A stretch of 51,881 bases of DNA from Rhizobiales bacterium 64-17 (GTDB lineage Bacteria; Pseudomonadota; Alphaproteobacteria; Rhizobiales; Xanthobacteraceae): assembly GCA_001899285.1 (NCBI GenBank), contig MKWA01000001.1:119915-171795 (forward strand). Reading direction: 5' to 3'. Shown here in pieces: positions 42,024 to 51,608 of the stretch. A model generated the notes under the pieces. The model searched no databases. It saw nothing but the letters and a program-made list of their open reading frames with translations, and had not been told where the DNA came from. How positions within the stretch are numbered: position 1 is the first letter of the stretch; every line of letters begins with the position of its first letter. The translations under genes and the position numbers were made by a program.

Positions 42024-43254
42024 GAGGACCGACGCCGGCGCATCCGCTTTGCCGCGCGTCCGACGCCGCCATGTCGTCTACGCGCAGGGCTACGACCCGC
42101 GTGGCCTCGCCGAATACTACCGGCTGTTTCGCGGCGAATACCGCAAGTTCTGCGCGCTCTACGGCCTGACCGGCAAGGTCGGCAAGATCGTCAATCCCGA
42201 CGACCGCTTCACCACCCACTGGACGCTCGACACGCAAGGTGAAGACGCCGCCGGTGCGCCGTGGCGCGTCGACACGACATACGAATTCCTGCGCTGGGAA
42301 GACATCATCCGCGAGGACTTCGCGCGGCCGGCGTGGTGGAAAACGCTCCACGCGCTCGGCTCGCTGTTCAACTCGCTCGCCAATGGCGTCTATGCGCGCG
42401 TCTTCGCCGCGCACTGGCGTTTCGGTTTGTTCACGCTCTATCCGTTCGTCATCCTGCTGACGAATACGCTCGCCGCCGCGCTGGTCGGCGGCCTCGCCGG
42501 CGGCTTGCTGGCGCTGGTCGCGCCATCGGTCGTCGCGTGGCTGATCGGCCTCGCCGTCTTCGCCGCCGCGTTCGTCGTGATCGTGCGCAAGACCGAGCCG
42601 CTGTCCTACATGCTCTACATGTTCGACGACATCGTCTCGACGCACCAGTTTGCCTATGGCCAGCGGCCGGACTGGGAAAAAAGGTTCGAGACTTTCGCGG
42701 GCTATCTGATCGAGGAGGTCCGCGCCTCCGACGCCGACGAGTTCGTGGTCGTCGGCCATTCGTCCGGCTCGTTCATCGCGGTGGAGGTGGTCGCGCGCGC
42801 CTTCGCCCGCGATCCGGAGTTCGCGCGCGGCAAGCATCTCGCGCTGGTGACGATCGGCGCCAACCTGCCGATCATCGGCTTCAATCCATCGGCCGACGCG
42901 TTCCGGGCGCGGCTCGCCGCTCTCGCCGCCGCCGCCGACCTCGACTGGGTCGATTACCAGTCGCGCAAGGACGTGATGAATTTCTATCCGTTCGAGCCCA
43001 TCGCCGGGCATGGACTGAAGCCGGGCCGCAATCCTGCCGTGGTGCCGGTCCGGTTCCGCGACATCATCGCCCCGGAGAGCTATCCCAGGTTCCGCTGGCG
43101 CTTCTTCCGGGTCCACTTCCAGTTCCTGATGGCCAATGAGCGGACCGGCTCGGCCTACGACTATTTCATGATCTGCTGCGGCCCGTTCCGGCTCGGCGAC
43201 CGGGCGCGGAAACCTGCCGCCGTGGTCGCGCAGACCGGCCATCCACGGCCCTGA
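42013..43254 (+). CDS. Membrane-anchored alpha/beta-hydrolase-like protein of unknown function
   Basis: A 413-residue protein I cannot name. The N-terminal part (about 15-120) has conserved-looking aromatic and charged runs ('[20 protein letters not shown]'). Residues about 137-195 form two or three membrane spans. The second half has a lipase-like nucleophile elbow GHSSG with Ser250, and further '[16 protein letters not shown]', suggesting an alpha/beta-hydrolase fold interrupted by the membrane segment. The ATG at 42013 overlaps xseB by 11 bp. dxs follows 91 bp later. The position between xseB and dxs and the tight coupling suggest a stable, possibly conserved gene. Confidence 0.8.
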   Translation: MSTERTDAGASALPRVRRRHVVYAQGYDPRGLAEYYRLFRGEYRKFCALYGLTGKVGKIVNPDDRFTTHWTLDTQGEDAAGAPWRVDTTYEFLRWEDIIREDFARPAWWKTLHALGSLFNSLANGVYARVFAAHWRFGLFTLYPFVILLTNTLAAALVGGLAGGLLALVAPSVVAWLIGLAVFAAAFVVIVRKTEPLSYMLYMFDDIVSTHQFAYGQRPDWEKRFETFAGYLIEEVRASDADEFVVVGHSSGSFIAVEVVARAFARDPEFARGKHLALVTIGANLPIIGFNPSADAFRARLAALAAAADLDWVDYQSRKDVMNFYPFEPIAGHGLKPGRNPAVVPVRFRDIIAPESYPRFRWRFFRVHFQFLMANERTGSAYDYFMICCGPFRLGDRARKPAAVVAQTGHPRP

Positions 43255-43275
43255 TTCCCGCTGCCGGCGGCCGAA

Positions 43276-43302
43276 TTGCCGCCTGTTTTGATGTGGTATA
43301 AA
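43276..43302 (+). promoter_or_regulatory. Candidate dxs promoter
   Basis: TATAAA at 43297-43302 preceded by TGG forms an extended -10 element. A weak TTGCCG lies 15 bp upstream at 43276-43281. It is in the 91-bp gap before dxs. Downstream, GCCGGC (43315-43320) and GCCGGC (43326-43331) can form a small stem in the leader, just before the GGAG ribosome site. Confidence 0.4.
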
Positions 43303-43345
43303 TGTCGCAAGCGCGCCGGCCCTTTGCCGGCCGCCGGATTCCGGA

Positions 43346-45280
43346 GTGCCTTTGTCCTCTTCCTCCCAGACCCCCTTGCTTGACCGCGTCCGCACCCCGG
43401 CCGATCTGCGTCAATTTCCCGACGATCAGCTTCCGCAGCTCGCCGAAGAGTTGCGCCGGGAGACGATTGATGCCGTCGCAACCACCGGTGGCCATCTCGG
43501 CGCCGGGCTCGGCGTCGTCGAACTGACCGTCGCGCTGCATCATGTGTTCAACACGCCGCAGGACCGGCTGATCTGGGACGTCGGCCATCAGGCCTATCCG
43601 CACAAGATCCTCACCGGCCGGCGCGACCGCATCCGCACGCTGCGCCAGGGCGGCGGCCTCTCCGGCTTCACCAAGCGCGCCGAGAGCGAGTACGACCCGT
43701 TCGGCGCCGCGCATTCCTCGACCTCGATTTCCGCCGGCCTCGGCATGGCGGTCGCGCGCGACCTCGACGGACGCCATAATAATGTGATCGCGGTGATCGG
43801 CGACGGCGCCATGTCCGCCGGCATGGCCTACGAGGCGATGAACAATGCCGGCGCGATGAATTCGCGGCTGATTGTCATCCTCAACGACAATGACATGTCG
43901 ATCGCGCCGCCGGTCGGCGCCATGTCGTCGTATCTGGCGCGGCTGATTTCCGGCAAGACCTACCGCACCCTGCGCGACATCGGCCGGCAGCTCGCCAAGA
44001 GCCTGCCAAAATTCTTCGAGGAGAAGGCCGAGCGCGCCGAGGAATTCGCGCGCGGTTTCTGGACCGGCGGCACGCTGTTCGAGGAACTGGGCTTCTATTA
44101 CGTCGGCCCGATCGACGGCCACAACTTCGATCACCTGCTGCCGGTGCTGCGCAATGTGCGCGACGCGGAAACAGGACCGATCCTCGTTCACGTCGTCACG
44201 CAGAAGGGCAAGGGCTACGCGCCGGCCGAAACCTCCGCCGACAAATATCACGGCGTCGTCAAGTTCGACGTGAAGACCGGCGCGCAGGCGAAGTCGAAGG
44301 CGACCGCGCCGAGCTACACCAAGGTGTTCGGCGAGAGCCTGACGCGCGAGGCGCAGAAGGACGACAAGATCGTCGCCATCACCGGCGCGATGCCGTCCGG
44401 CACCGGCGTCGATATCTTCCAGAAGCGGTTTCCTGAGCGCACCTTCGATGTCGGCATCGCCGAGCAGCATGCGGTGACGTTCGCCGCCGGGCTTGCGAGC
44501 GAAGGTTACAAGCCGTTCGCCGCGATCTATTCGACCTTCCTGCAGCGCGCTTACGATCAGGTGGTGCACGACGTGGCGATCCAGTCGCTGCCGGTGCGTT
44601 TCGCCATCGACCGCGCCGGGCTTGTCGGCGCCGACGGGCCGACCCATGCCGGATCGTTTGACGTCGCCTATCTCGGCTGCCTCCCCGGCTTCGTGGTGAT
44701 GGCGGCGGGCGACGAGGCCGAACTGATGCACATGGTCGCGACCGCCGCGGCCATCGACGACCGGCCATCGGCGTTCCGCTATCCGCGCGGCGAAGGTCTC
44801 GGCGTGCCGATGCCGGCGGACGGCGTGCCGCTCGAGATCGGCAAAGGGCGCGTGCTGCGCGAGGGCTCCAAGGTTGCGCTGCTATCGTTCGGCGCGCGGC
44901 TCGGCGAATGCCTCGCCGCCGCCGACGAACTCGCCTCGTTCGGACTGTCCACCACCGTCGCCGATGCGCGGTTCGCGAAGCCTCTCGACACCGATCTGGT
45001 GCTGCGGCTCGCGCGCGAGCATGAGGTGCTGCTCACCATCGAGGAAGGTTCGGTCGGCGGCTTCGGCAGCTTCGTGCTGCAGGCGCTGTCCGATCACGGC
45101 GTGCTCGATCGCGGGCTGAAGGTCCGCACGCTCGTTTTGCCGGATCGCTTCATCGATCACGACACGCCGGCGGCGATGTATGCGGCGGCCGGTCTCGACG
45201 CCAAGGGCATCGTCGCCAGGGCGTTCGAGGCGCTCGGCAAGGATATCGGCAAGGATAGCCACGGCGTGATGCGCGCCTGA
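43346..45280 (+). CDS. dxs: 1-deoxy-D-xylulose-5-phosphate synthase
   Basis: A thiamine-diphosphate enzyme of about 644 residues that condenses pyruvate and glyceraldehyde 3-phosphate, the first step of the methylerythritol-phosphate route to isoprenoids. '[14 protein letters not shown]' at the N-terminus, '[13 protein letters not shown]', the TPP motif '[18 protein letters not shown]' and '[15 protein letters not shown]' are all standard Dxs sequence. The start is not an ATG. GTG at 43346 gives 644 residues, but GGAG at 43343-43346 would then overlap it; TTG at 43352 has that GGAG 5 bp upstream and may be the true start. Confidence 0.96.
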   Translation: MPLSSSSQTPLLDRVRTPADLRQFPDDQLPQLAEELRRETIDAVATTGGHLGAGLGVVELTVALHHVFNTPQDRLIWDVGHQAYPHKILTGRRDRIRTLRQGGGLSGFTKRAESEYDPFGAAHSSTSISAGLGMAVARDLDGRHNNVIAVIGDGAMSAGMAYEAMNNAGAMNSRLIVILNDNDMSIAPPVGAMSSYLARLISGKTYRTLRDIGRQLAKSLPKFFEEKAERAEEFARGFWTGGTLFEELGFYYVGPIDGHNFDHLLPVLRNVRDAETGPILVHVVTQKGKGYAPAETSADKYHGVVKFDVKTGAQAKSKATAPSYTKVFGESLTREAQKDDKIVAITGAMPSGTGVDIFQKRFPERTFDVGIAEQHAVTFAAGLASEGYKPFAAIYSTFLQRAYDQVVHDVAIQSLPVRFAIDRAGLVGADGPTHAGSFDVAYLGCLPGFVVMAAGDEAELMHMVATAAAIDDRPSAFRYPRGEGLGVPMPADGVPLEIGKGRVLREGSKVALLSFGARLGECLAAADELASFGLSTTVADARFAKPLDTDLVLRLAREHEVLLTIEEGSVGGFGSFVLQALSDHGVLDRGLKVRTLVLPDRFIDHDTPAAMYAAAGLDAKGIVARAFEALGKDIGKDSHGVMRA

Positions 45281-45410
45281 GCTTCACGCGCCCGCGGCGT
45301 CATCGCATCACCGGCAGCGATCGATCCATCAAAAACAACGATGGTTCGTCGCCGTTCCTTTCGTATTTTCTCCACGATCCCGCGCTAAACGGACGCGCGG
45401 ATTAATCCTC

Positions 45411-46826
45411 ATGACAATGACACCGACACACCCCGCCGGGCCTCGGGCACCGGCGCGCGATCCCGCCGCCTGGCGGACCGAACTGACCGAGACCGTCCGG
45501 CTCGCCGTGCCGATGGCCGCGACGCAGCTCGGCCAGATCGCGATGATGACCACCGACCTGATGCTGCTCGGGCGGCTCGGCCAGGACGTGGTCGCGGCGG
45601 TGGCGCTCGCGCATATCGTGCTGTTCCTCTGCTTCATGCTCGGCATGGGGCTCGTCTCCGCCGTCGCGCCGCTCGCCGCGCAGGCATTCGGCGCGCGCGA
45701 GCCGCGCATGGTGCGCCGTGCGCTGCGCGTCGGGCTATGGGCGGCGACTCTTGTCGGCATTCCCCTCACCGTCTTGCAGATGTTCGGCGCCGACATCCTC
45801 ACCGCGCTCGGCCAGGATCGCGCGACCGCGCAGCTCTCCGGCCATTATCTGCACGGGCTCGCCTGGAGCATGGTGCCGGCGTGGTGGTTCATCGCGCTGC
45901 GCAGCTTCATGGGCGCGGTGAACCGGCCTGAACCCGGCCTGTGGATCACGCTCGCCGCGATCCCCGCCAATCTCGTGCTCGCCGCGATCCTTATCTTCGG
46001 CCTGTTCGGCCTGCCGCCGCTCGGCGTGCTCGGCGCCGGACTCGCGACCACGCTGGTCAATCTCGGCATGTGCGCCGCCGGCGTCTGGGTCTGCTATGCA
46101 CGGCCACCGTTCCGCAAATATCAGGTCCTCGGCCGCTTCTGGCGCACCGACTGGCCGCTGATGCGCAAGCTGTTCGTGATCGGCGTGCCGATCGCCGGCA
46201 TGTTCGCGCTGGAATACGGCTTGTTCGCCGTCGCCGCGATCATGATGGGCTGGATCGGCACCACCGCGCTCGCCGCGCACCAGATCGCGCTGCAGTTCGC
46301 CTCGGTGATCTTCATGGTGCCGTTCGGCATCGCCCAGGCGGCGACGGTACGCGTCGGCCAGGCGGCCGGACGGCGCGATCCCGCCGGCACGCGGCTTGCC
46401 GGTTTCGTCGCCATCGCGCTCGGCGCGGCCTTCATGGTGACCATGGTGCTGCTGGCGATCACCGGCCGCAACGTGATCCCGCTCGCGTTCCTCGGCAGCG
46501 ACACCGCGCACGCGGCGGAAACCATCGCGCTCACCGCGACGCTGCTGCTGGTCGGTTCGACCTTCTTCATCGTCGACGGCATCCAGTCGGTCACCGCCGG
46601 CGCGCTGCGCGGCCTCAACGACACGCGGGTGCCGCTGCTGATCGCCGCCGTGTCGTTCTGGGCGATCGGCTTCACCGCCTCCTATGGTCTCGCCTTCCCG
46701 GCCGGACTGGAAGCGGCCGGCATCTGGTTCGGCTTTACCATCGGCATCGCCGTCTATGCGATTCTGCTGGTCTGGCGCTTCCATGCGCTGACGCAACGCG
46801 GTTATCTTCCGGACGCACCCGGCTAA
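45411..46826 (+). CDS. MATE-family multidrug efflux transporter
   Basis: A 471-residue inner-membrane protein with about 12 hydrophobic spans in two similar halves, typical of NorM-type MATE pumps that exchange cationic drugs for Na+ or H+. Recognisable family runs are '[21 protein letters not shown]' near the start and '[21 protein letters not shown]' in the second half. The start ATG at 45411 is followed closely by another ATG at 45417. The RNA methyltransferase gene begins 5 bp after the stop. No regulator is adjacent, and the transported compound is unknown. Confidence 0.93.
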   Translation: MTMTPTHPAGPRAPARDPAAWRTELTETVRLAVPMAATQLGQIAMMTTDLMLLGRLGQDVVAAVALAHIVLFLCFMLGMGLVSAVAPLAAQAFGAREPRMVRRALRVGLWAATLVGIPLTVLQMFGADILTALGQDRATAQLSGHYLHGLAWSMVPAWWFIALRSFMGAVNRPEPGLWITLAAIPANLVLAAILIFGLFGLPPLGVLGAGLATTLVNLGMCAAGVWVCYARPPFRKYQVLGRFWRTDWPLMRKLFVIGVPIAGMFALEYGLFAVAAIMMGWIGTTALAAHQIALQFASVIFMVPFGIAQAATVRVGQAAGRRDPAGTRLAGFVAIALGAAFMVTMVLLAITGRNVIPLAFLGSDTAHAAETIALTATLLLVGSTFFIVDGIQSVTAGALRGLNDTRVPLLIAAVSFWAIGFTASYGLAFPAGLEAAGIWFGFTIGIAVYAILLVWRFHALTQRGYLPDAPG

Positions 46827-46831
46827 ATCCG

Positions 46832-48055
46832 ATGACAGACGTGTTGACGATCGAACGCATCGGCCATCGCGGCGACGGCATCGCCGTGACCGCGACGGGC
46901 GAGGCGTTCGTGCCTTATGCGCTGCCCGGCGAAACGGTGGAGGCCGCCGCCGAGCCCGAGCATCCGGAGCGGCGCAGCCTCGTGCGCGTGATAACGCCAA
47001 GCCCGGAACGGATGACGCCCATCTGCCCGCATTTCGGCATCTGCGGCGGCTGCGCCACGCAGCACTGGCAGCTTGCGCCTTATCTCGCGTGGAAACGGCA
47101 ACTGGTCGTCGAGGCGCTGCGGCTCGAAGGGATCGATGCGCCGGTCGAAGATTGTATCGACGCCCATGGCGAGGGCCGGCGACGCGTCACGCTGCATGCC
47201 CGCAACGGGTCGGTCGGCTTCATGGAGGCGCGCGCGCATCGCCTCGTCGCCATCGAACGATGCCCGGTGCTGTCGCCGGCACTCGCCGGTGCATTGCCGG
47301 CAGCGCACGCCATCGCCGCGCTGCTGCGCGATGGGAAACCGCTCGATTTGCAGATCACCGCCACCGACACCGGCCTCGATGTCGATGTCCGCGGCTCCGG
47401 CGCACTCAACGCAAATCAATCGGCCGCGCTGGCTCGGATCGCCGCCGCGCACCGGCTCGCGCGCCTCACCCGCCATGGCGAGATGATCGCGCAGAACACG
47501 GTGCCGGTGCTGCGCATCGGCAAGGCGATGGTCACGCCGCCGCCCGGCGCATTCCTGCAGGCCACCGTGACGGGCGAAGACACCCTCAGCACGCTCGTCA
47601 TGGACAACGCCGGCAAGGCGAAACACATCGCCGATCTGTTTTGCGGCATCGGCACCTTCGCGCTCCGTCTTGCCGAACGCGCGCGCGTCCTTGCCGCCGA
47701 CAGCGAGGGCGGCGCCATCGAGGCGCTGAAGAAAGCCGCCGCCAGCACGCAGGGCCTCAAGCCCGTCGACACGCAGGCGCGCGACCTGTTCCGCCGGCCG
47801 ATGCTGCCGCTCGATCTCAAGGGGATCGACGCCGTGGTGTTCGATCCACCGCGTCAGGGCGCGACCGAACAGGCGAAGATCCTCGCCACGTCCGCCGTTC
47901 CCGTCATCGTCGCGGTGTCGTGCAATCCGGCGACCTTCGCCCGCGACCTGCGCACGCTGATCGCCGGCGGCTACCGGCTGACCCGCGTCACGCCGGTCGA
48001 TCAGTTCCGTTATTCGCCGCATGTGGAAGTGGTCGGGCGGCTGGAGAAGCGCTGA
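46832..48055 (+). CDS. RNA 5-methyluridine methyltransferase (TrmA/RlmD family)
   Basis: A 407-residue SAM-dependent enzyme that methylates uridine C5 in RNA. An N-terminal TRAM-like domain ('[12 protein letters not shown]', '[10 protein letters not shown]') is followed by the [4Fe-4S] cysteines Cys65-x5-Cys71-x2-Cys74 and a later Cys in 'IERCPVLS'. The catalytic domain has '[13 protein letters not shown]', 'FDPPRQGA' and nucleophile Cys364 in [11 protein letters not shown]. These match the RlmD/RlmC/TrmA group; the target uridine (rRNA or tRNA) cannot be assigned. The same frame is open far upstream through the MATE gene, but the real start is the ATG at 46832, where the TRAM domain begins. 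Confidence 0.92.
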   Translation: MTDVLTIERIGHRGDGIAVTATGEAFVPYALPGETVEAAAEPEHPERRSLVRVITPSPERMTPICPHFGICGGCATQHWQLAPYLAWKRQLVVEALRLEGIDAPVEDCIDAHGEGRRRVTLHARNGSVGFMEARAHRLVAIERCPVLSPALAGALPAAHAIAALLRDGKPLDLQITATDTGLDVDVRGSGALNANQSAALARIAAAHRLARLTRHGEMIAQNTVPVLRIGKAMVTPPPGAFLQATVTGEDTLSTLVMDNAGKAKHIADLFCGIGTFALRLAERARVLAADSEGGAIEALKKAAASTQGLKPVDTQARDLFRRPMLPLDLKGIDAVVFDPPRQGATEQAKILATSAVPVIVAVSCNPATFARDLRTLIAGGYRLTRVTPVDQFRYSPHVEVVGRLEKR

Positions 48056-48058
48056 ACG

Positions 48059-48925
48059 CTACTGCGGGTTGCCCCACCGCTCCTGCCAGATCCGCTCGCC
48101 GACGGTGCAGGAGACGCGCGGCTTGTCCGCGGCCGCCGGAATGACGCGCGGGGTATCCGGCGCGGGAATCTTGTCGGCGATCTCCAGCACCAGCTTGGTG
48201 CGCGTCGCCTCGACGAATTTCTCGCGCTCGCGGATCGGCACGACGAACGCGCCCGGCCCGCCGATCACGCAATCCTCGTAATAGACGTCGAGATTGTCGA
48301 TATCCATCGGGTTACGATACGGCCGTTTCAGCATGATCGGCAGACCATTGATGGTGATGCCGCTGGCGATCACGTCGTCGCGCACCAGCGCGACCATGGC
48401 GCCGCTGTTGTTGACGCCATCACCCGACACGTCGATGACACGACGCAGGCCGCGATAGCCGCTGCCGTCGAACAGCATCTTGGAGAATTGCAGCGCGCCG
48501 GAAATCGACGTGCGCGAGGCGCGGCGATAGGGCGCGCGCGCGATATCGGCGGCAAACGAATCGGCGCTTTCCGGTCCATCGATCATCCGCCACGGCACGA
48601 TGATGCGCTGATTGTCGGCGCCAGCCCACTCCACATAGGTGATGGCGATGCGGCCGTGCGCGCCGTTCTTCAGCGCCTGCAGGAATTCCCTGGAGGTCAG
48701 CGCGAGGATATAGCCCTCGCGTTGCAGCGCCTGCTCGTCCGGGTCCATCGAATAGGAGATATCGACCGCGAGAACGAGTTCGACATCGACCGGCGTCGCA
48801 TTGGCGGAACGGTCGGCAAGTCTGTGATCGAGCGAGGGATAAAGGTCGCGCGGGGCAAAAGCGGCGGCGACCGACGCCGCGAACAGCGTCATCAGCACCG
48901 CGATCTCGACGCTCCGCCAGCGCAA
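48059..48925 (-). CDS. DUF1194 von-Willebrand-factor-A-like secreted protein
   Basis: A 288-residue protein with an N-terminal signal or anchor ('VEIAVLMTLFAASVAAAFA') and a vWFA domain of the DUF1194 family. The metal-ion-dependent adhesion motif is Asp55-x-Ser57-x-Ser59 in 'VLAVDISYSMDPDEQAL', followed by 'VIDVSGDGVNNSGAMV' and 'ITINGLPIML'. The function of DUF1194 proteins is not known. The start is a TTG at 48925 with GGAGAG about 9 bp upstream; an ATG at 48892 would truncate the signal sequence. It ends 3 bp from the convergent methyltransferase gene. Confidence 0.87.
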   Translation of the reverse strand: MRWRSVEIAVLMTLFAASVAAAFAPRDLYPSLDHRLADRSANATPVDVELVLAVDISYSMDPDEQALQREGYILALTSREFLQALKNGAHGRIAITYVEWAGADNQRIIVPWRMIDGPESADSFAADIARAPYRRASRTSISGALQFSKMLFDGSGYRGLRRVIDVSGDGVNNSGAMVALVRDDVIASGITINGLPIMLKRPYRNPMDIDNLDVYYEDCVIGGPGAFVVPIREREKFVEATRTKLVLEIADKIPAPDTPRVIPAAADKPRVSCTVGERIWQERWGNPQ

Positions 48926-49011
48926 GATGGATTGCTCTCCGCGAACACCCAGCCTGACGCTATGCTGCCACGAACCGGGGCAACCGGGAAGCGCTCAGAC
49001 GGCGGCGCGGA

Positions 49012-50106
49012 TCAGCCATCCAGAGGATCGGTGCTGACGATCTCGATGCCAAACCCGCCTAGACCGACATAGGTGCGGTTGCTGGACGACAGCAGCCGGA
49101 TCGAGGAAATGCCGAGATCGCGCAGGATCTGCGCGCCGACCCCGATCTCGCGCCATTGCTGCGAGCGCGCGGCCTCGGTTCCCGTGGTGTCGCCGTGGGG
49201 AATATCGACGGCCGGCACGCCGGCCGCGCCGTCGCGCAGATAGACGAGCACGCCCTGCCCGGCCTTCTTGAACCGCTGCAGGGTCGCATGCACGGTCTTG
49301 GCCCCGCCGAACACGTCGCCGATCACGTCGGCGCGATGCAGCCGCGCCGGCACGTTCTCGCCGTCCTCGATGTTGCCGTAGACGAAGGCGAGATGATGCA
49401 CCTTGTCGAACGGCGTCATGTAGGCATAGCCGGTGAGCGGGCCAATGTCCGTCGGGACCTGGAAGGTGCCGATCCGCTCGACCAGCTTGTCGCGCGCCTG
49501 GCGATAGCTGATCAGATCGGCGATCGAGATGAATTTGAGGCCGTGCTTCTCGGCAAAGGCCCGCACCGCCGGCCCGCGCATCACCGTGCCGTCGTCGTTC
49601 ATCAGTTCGGACAGCACGCCGACCGGGGCGAGCCCGGCGAGCCGGCACAGATCGACGCAGGCTTCGGTATGGCCGGAGCGCATCAGCACGCCGCCCTCGC
49701 GCGCGATCAGCGGGAATACATGGCCCGGCCGCACGAAGTCCGACGCGCCGGAATTGCCGTTGGCCAGCGCGCGCACGGTATTGGTGCGCTCTTCCGCCGA
49801 GATGCCGGTGGTCAGCCCGTGCTTGACGTCGACCGTCACGGTGAAGGCGGTGCCGAGCGGCGCGTCGTTCGCCGCCACCATCGGCGCGAGGTTGAGCCGG
49901 CGCGCCCATTCCACATCGAGCGGCGCGCAGACGATGCCAGAGGTGTGGCGGATGAAGAACGCCATCTTCTCCGGTGTGCACAGCGAGGCGGCGACGAACA
50001 GGTCGCCTTCGTTCTCGCGATCATCGTCGTCGGAGACCACCACGATCTCGCCCGCCGCGAACGCCTTGACCACCGCTTCGATATTGTGAGTGACCGCCTG
50101 CAACAC
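49012..50106 (-). CDS. ribB: 3,4-dihydroxy-2-butanone-4-phosphate synthase with degenerate GTP cyclohydrolase II domain
   Basis: A 364-residue riboflavin-pathway enzyme. The N-terminal 200 residues are RibB, which makes dihydroxybutanone phosphate from ribulose 5-phosphate: 'DDDDRENEGDLFVAA', 'HTSGIVCAPL' and 'RSGHTEACVDLCRLAG'. The C-terminal half has the GTP cyclohydrolase II fold, but the zinc-ligand region reads 'RLHRADVIGDVFGGAKTVHATL' with none of the usual three Cys, so that activity is almost certainly lost. Such RibB-plus-dead-RibA proteins are common in alphaproteobacteria. The start is GTG at 50106 with AAGGA 5 bp upstream. Only 24 bp separate it from aroC, so there is no room for an FMN riboswitch here. 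Confidence 0.93.
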   Translation of the reverse strand: MLQAVTHNIEAVVKAFAAGEIVVVSDDDDRENEGDLFVAASLCTPEKMAFFIRHTSGIVCAPLDVEWARRLNLAPMVAANDAPLGTAFTVTVDVKHGLTTGISAEERTNTVRALANGNSGASDFVRPGHVFPLIAREGGVLMRSGHTEACVDLCRLAGLAPVGVLSELMNDDGTVMRGPAVRAFAEKHGLKFISIADLISYRQARDKLVERIGTFQVPTDIGPLTGYAYMTPFDKVHHLAFVYGNIEDGENVPARLHRADVIGDVFGGAKTVHATLQRFKKAGQGVLVYLRDGAAGVPAVDIPHGDTTGTEAARSQQWREIGVGAQILRDLGISSIRLLSSSNRTYVGLGGFGIEIVSTDPLDG

Positions 50107-50130
50107 ACCCGTCCTTTGATTTGCTTGTCG

Positions 50131-51255
50131 TTACGCGCCCGGCATCGGGAAAGGCCATGCCCGGCCCTCGCCCACCTGCCCGCGGTGACGCAGATAGTGA
50201 TCGGCGATGACGCACGCCACCATGGCTTCCGCCACCGGCACGGCGCGGATGCCAACGCAAGGGTCGTGACGGCCCTTGGTCAGGATCTCGGTGTCGCGGC
50301 CGTAACGGTCCACGGTCTGGCGCGGCGTCAGGATCGACGAGGTTGGCTTCACCGCGAACCGCGCCACCACCGGCTGGCCGGTGGCGATGCCGCCGAGAAT
50401 GCCGCCGGCATGGTTCGACAGGAACACCGGCTTGTTGTCGTTGCCGATCCGCATCTCGTCGGCATTCTCCTCGCCGCGCATCGCCGCGGTGGCGAAGCCG
50501 TCGCCGATCTCCACCGCCTTCACCGCATTGATGCTCATCAGCGCCGCCGCGAGATCGGCGTCGAGCTTGCCGTAAACGGGAGCGCCGATCCCGGCCGGCA
50601 CGCCCTCGGCGACCACCTCGATCACCGCGCCGACCGAGGAGCCTTCCTTGCGGACGCTGTCGAGATAGGTCGCATAGAATTCGGCCTGCACCGGATCGGG
50701 GCAGAAGAACGGATTGTTGTCGACTTCATTCCAGTCGAACCGCGAGCGGTCGATCTTGTGCGGCCCCATCTGCACCAACGCGGCGCGCACCGACAGACCC
50801 GGCACGATCCTGCGCGCCACCGCGCCGGCCGCGACCCGCGACGCGGTCTCGCGCGCCGAGGCGCGGCCGCCGCCACGATAATCGTGCACGCCGTATTTCG
50901 CGTCATAGACATAGCCGGCATGGCCCGGCCGGTATTTGTCCTTGATGTCCGAATAGTCCTTGGAGCGCTGGTCGACATTCTCGATCAGCAGCAGAATCGG
51001 CGTGCCGGTGGTGACGTCCTGCCCGGTCGCCTCGTCGCGGAACACGCCGGACATGATCTTCACCGCGTCCGGCTCCTGCCGCTGGGTGGTGAAGCGGGAC
51101 TGGCCCGGCCGGCGCTTGTCGAGATGGTGCTGGATGTCGGCCGCGGTCAGCGGAATGCGCGGCGGACAGCCGTCGACCACGCAGCCGATCGCCGGCCCGT
51201 GGCTCTCGCCGAACGTCGTAAACCGGAACATCTGGCCGAAGGTATTGAATGACAT
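50131..51255 (-). CDS. aroC: Chorismate synthase AroC
   Basis: A 374-residue FMN-dependent enzyme that makes chorismate, the last step of the shikimate pathway. Diagnostic runs are '[18 protein letters not shown]', '[11 protein letters not shown]' and '[13 protein letters not shown]', with '[15 protein letters not shown]' and '[18 protein letters not shown]' in the second half. The ATG at 51255 gives the standard N-terminus [12 protein letters not shown]. The ribB gene follows 24 bp after it on the same strand, so the two may be one operon. Confidence 0.97.
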   Translation of the reverse strand: MSFNTFGQMFRFTTFGESHGPAIGCVVDGCPPRIPLTAADIQHHLDKRRPGQSRFTTQRQEPDAVKIMSGVFRDEATGQDVTTGTPILLLIENVDQRSKDYSDIKDKYRPGHAGYVYDAKYGVHDYRGGGRASARETASRVAAGAVARRIVPGLSVRAALVQMGPHKIDRSRFDWNEVDNNPFFCPDPVQAEFYATYLDSVRKEGSSVGAVIEVVAEGVPAGIGAPVYGKLDADLAAALMSINAVKAVEIGDGFATAAMRGEENADEMRIGNDNKPVFLSNHAGGILGGIATGQPVVARFAVKPTSSILTPRQTVDRYGRDTEILTKGRHDPCVGIRAVPVAEAMVACVIADHYLRHRGQVGEGRAWPFPMPGA

Positions 51256-51321
51256 GGTTTTTCGTCGAAAGGGCTGCCGCGGGCTGTGGTAGCCGCGCGG
51301 CCTGCGGCGGTCAAATGTCGC

Positions 51322-51350
51322 GCGCTCCCGATTCCCCGTTGCGGGAGCGC
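51322..51350. repeat. Perfect 9-bp inverted repeat upstream of aroC
   Basis: GCGCTCCCG (51322-51330) and CGGGAGCGC (51342-51350) are exact reverse complements around an 11-base loop, 67-95 bp before the aroC start. No T-tract follows on either strand. The 353-bp gap between aroC (51255) and the lysine-rich gene (51609) holds, besides this, a candidate promoter at 51501-51529. I see no further gene in it. Confidence 0.45.
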
Positions 51351-51500
51351 ACAGCAACCGACTGCGCCGCGTCTGTCCCGTTTCAATGCACCGGCCGGTG
51401 CAAATCATGCGGCAAAAAGGTTTCTGTCTGAACGCCGATTAATGCCAAGCTGAATGCTCGTTAAGATATTGAAATCTCTACACTTTTTTTGAAATAGCGC

Positions 51501-51529
51501 TTGCAGGCGAAATCGCTCCGCAGTATGGA
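51501..51529 (+). promoter_or_regulatory. Candidate promoter for the lysine-rich repeat protein
   Basis: TTGCAG (51501-51506) and TATGGA (51524-51529) are 17 bp apart and lie about 80 bp before the ATG at 51609. Both hexamers are imperfect, so this is only the best match in the gap. An AT-rich run with seven or more T lies just upstream, at about 51484-51490. Confidence 0.3.
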
Positions 51530-51608
51530 ATCCATGTCTGGCAAAAGGGCGCGAGGCCAAGGGGGCCACAACTCTTCGCCGACTGAACAGTCATCAAAGG
51601 ACACGACC

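Noticed and set aside
43166-44731. 521-codon minus-strand frame opposite dxs.
   Set aside because: It is a shadow of dxs, with no recognisable domain and low-complexity Arg/Asp/Gly/His composition.
45941-46831. Upstream extension of the RNA methyltransferase frame through the MATE gene.
   Set aside because: The sequence is Arg-rich shadow of the MATE gene. The methyltransferase's TRAM domain starts at the ATG at 46832.
50107-50130. FMN riboswitch expected before ribB.
   Set aside because: Only 24 bp separate ribB from aroC; an FMN riboswitch needs well over 100 bp and none of its conserved segments is present.
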